From: Burkholderiales bacterium
GTDB taxonomy: Bacteria; Pseudomonadota; Gammaproteobacteria; Burkholderiales; SG8-39
Direction: 5' to 3'
Assembly: GCA_020846575.1 (NCBI GenBank)
Contig: JADLDQ010000205.1
Span: 1-6,877, forward strand
Length of the DNA stretch: 6,877 nucleotides
The notes under the pieces are model-generated. The model was not told the origin of the DNA and made no database searches. It saw nothing but the letters and a program-made list of their open reading frames with translations. Of the stretch, positions 6,735 to 6,877 are shown one piece after another. Positions within the stretch are counted from its first letter, which is position 1; each line of letters begins with the position of its first letter. A program made the position numbers and the translations under genes.

Positions 6735-6877
6735 TCGCTGAATTGATTTTGGCTCTTCACGGAATCGAGTGGGTGATTTTGGGCATTTTCCGGCCGTCGA
6801 CCCAGTATGTTTGAGCAGCGAACTTGCCTGAAGACTCGCGTGGTGCAGGGTTATCCACGCTCTTGTCCACGGCCGAC
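6735..6877. other. AT-richer non-coding tail after the operon
   Basis: Base composition drops abruptly after the dehydrogenase stop compared with the genes. No clear rho-independent hairpin with a T-run was found. There is a 9-bp direct repeat TGATTTTGG at 6744-6752 and 6774-6782. Two short frames remain open to the window end, one from ATG 6807 and one from TTG 6824 (reading MPEDSRGAGLSTLLSTAD if initiated there). Neither has a recognisable ribosome binding site or family match, so neither is called as a gene. Confidence 0.6.
6751..6877. mobile_element. Possible end of an ISL3-family insertion sequence (continues past window)
   Basis: From 6751 the sequence reads GGCTCTTCACGGAATCGAG. ISL3-family elements characteristically have terminal repeats beginning GGCTCTT or close variants, and they make 8-bp target duplications. 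The eight bases before it (6743-6750, TTGATTTT) would be one copy of such a duplication. The composition shift at this point agrees. No transposase gene and no opposite end are inside the window, so this rests on a short terminal motif recalled from the family and could be chance. If correct, the element inserted 16 nt downstream of the dehydrogenase stop codon. Confidence 0.38.

Noticed and set aside
6735..6800. A rho-independent terminator for the operon.
   Set aside because: T-runs are present, but no stable GC-rich hairpin could be found directly before any of them.

Overview
The window is a GC-rich (by eye close to 70%), densely packed stretch with five consecutive genes on the plus strand. 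It looks like one catabolic operon running off the left edge. Codon usage and gene style suggest a high-GC proteobacterium, perhaps a betaproteobacterium, but no phylogenetic marker is present, so this is a weak inference.

Layout: (1) 1-1269, 5'-truncated, and (2) 1274-2437 are tandem paralogues of the single-domain, cobalamin-independent methionine synthase (MetE C-terminal domain) family. Both keep the complete zinc/thiol-activation site. (3) 2453-4030 and (4) 4039-5574 are two different AMP-forming acyl-CoA synthetases (ANL superfamily) with all core motifs. (5) 5571-6734 is an acyl-CoA dehydrogenase whose catalytic glutamate appears to sit at the LCAD/isovaleryl-CoA dehydrogenase position rather than the MCAD position. 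Gaps are 4, 15 and 8 nt, followed by a 4-nt ATGA overlap, so co-transcription and partial translational coupling are very likely.

Together the genes read as acid activation to CoA thioesters (two ligases), alpha,beta-dehydrogenation (flavoenzyme), and one or two zinc-dependent transfers of an alkyl or methyl group to or from a thiol. Substrates cannot be read from the sequence. Pairing two MetE-C-like proteins with acyl-CoA catabolic enzymes is the most interesting aspect: these proteins may not be methionine synthases.

After the last stop codon the sequence becomes markedly more AT-rich (6735-6877). It contains GGCTCTTCACGGAATCGAG from 6751, which resembles the terminal repeat style of ISL3-family insertion sequences. 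An insertion just downstream of the dehydrogenase gene is therefore possible but unproven. No RNA genes, CRISPR arrays or convincing terminator were seen.
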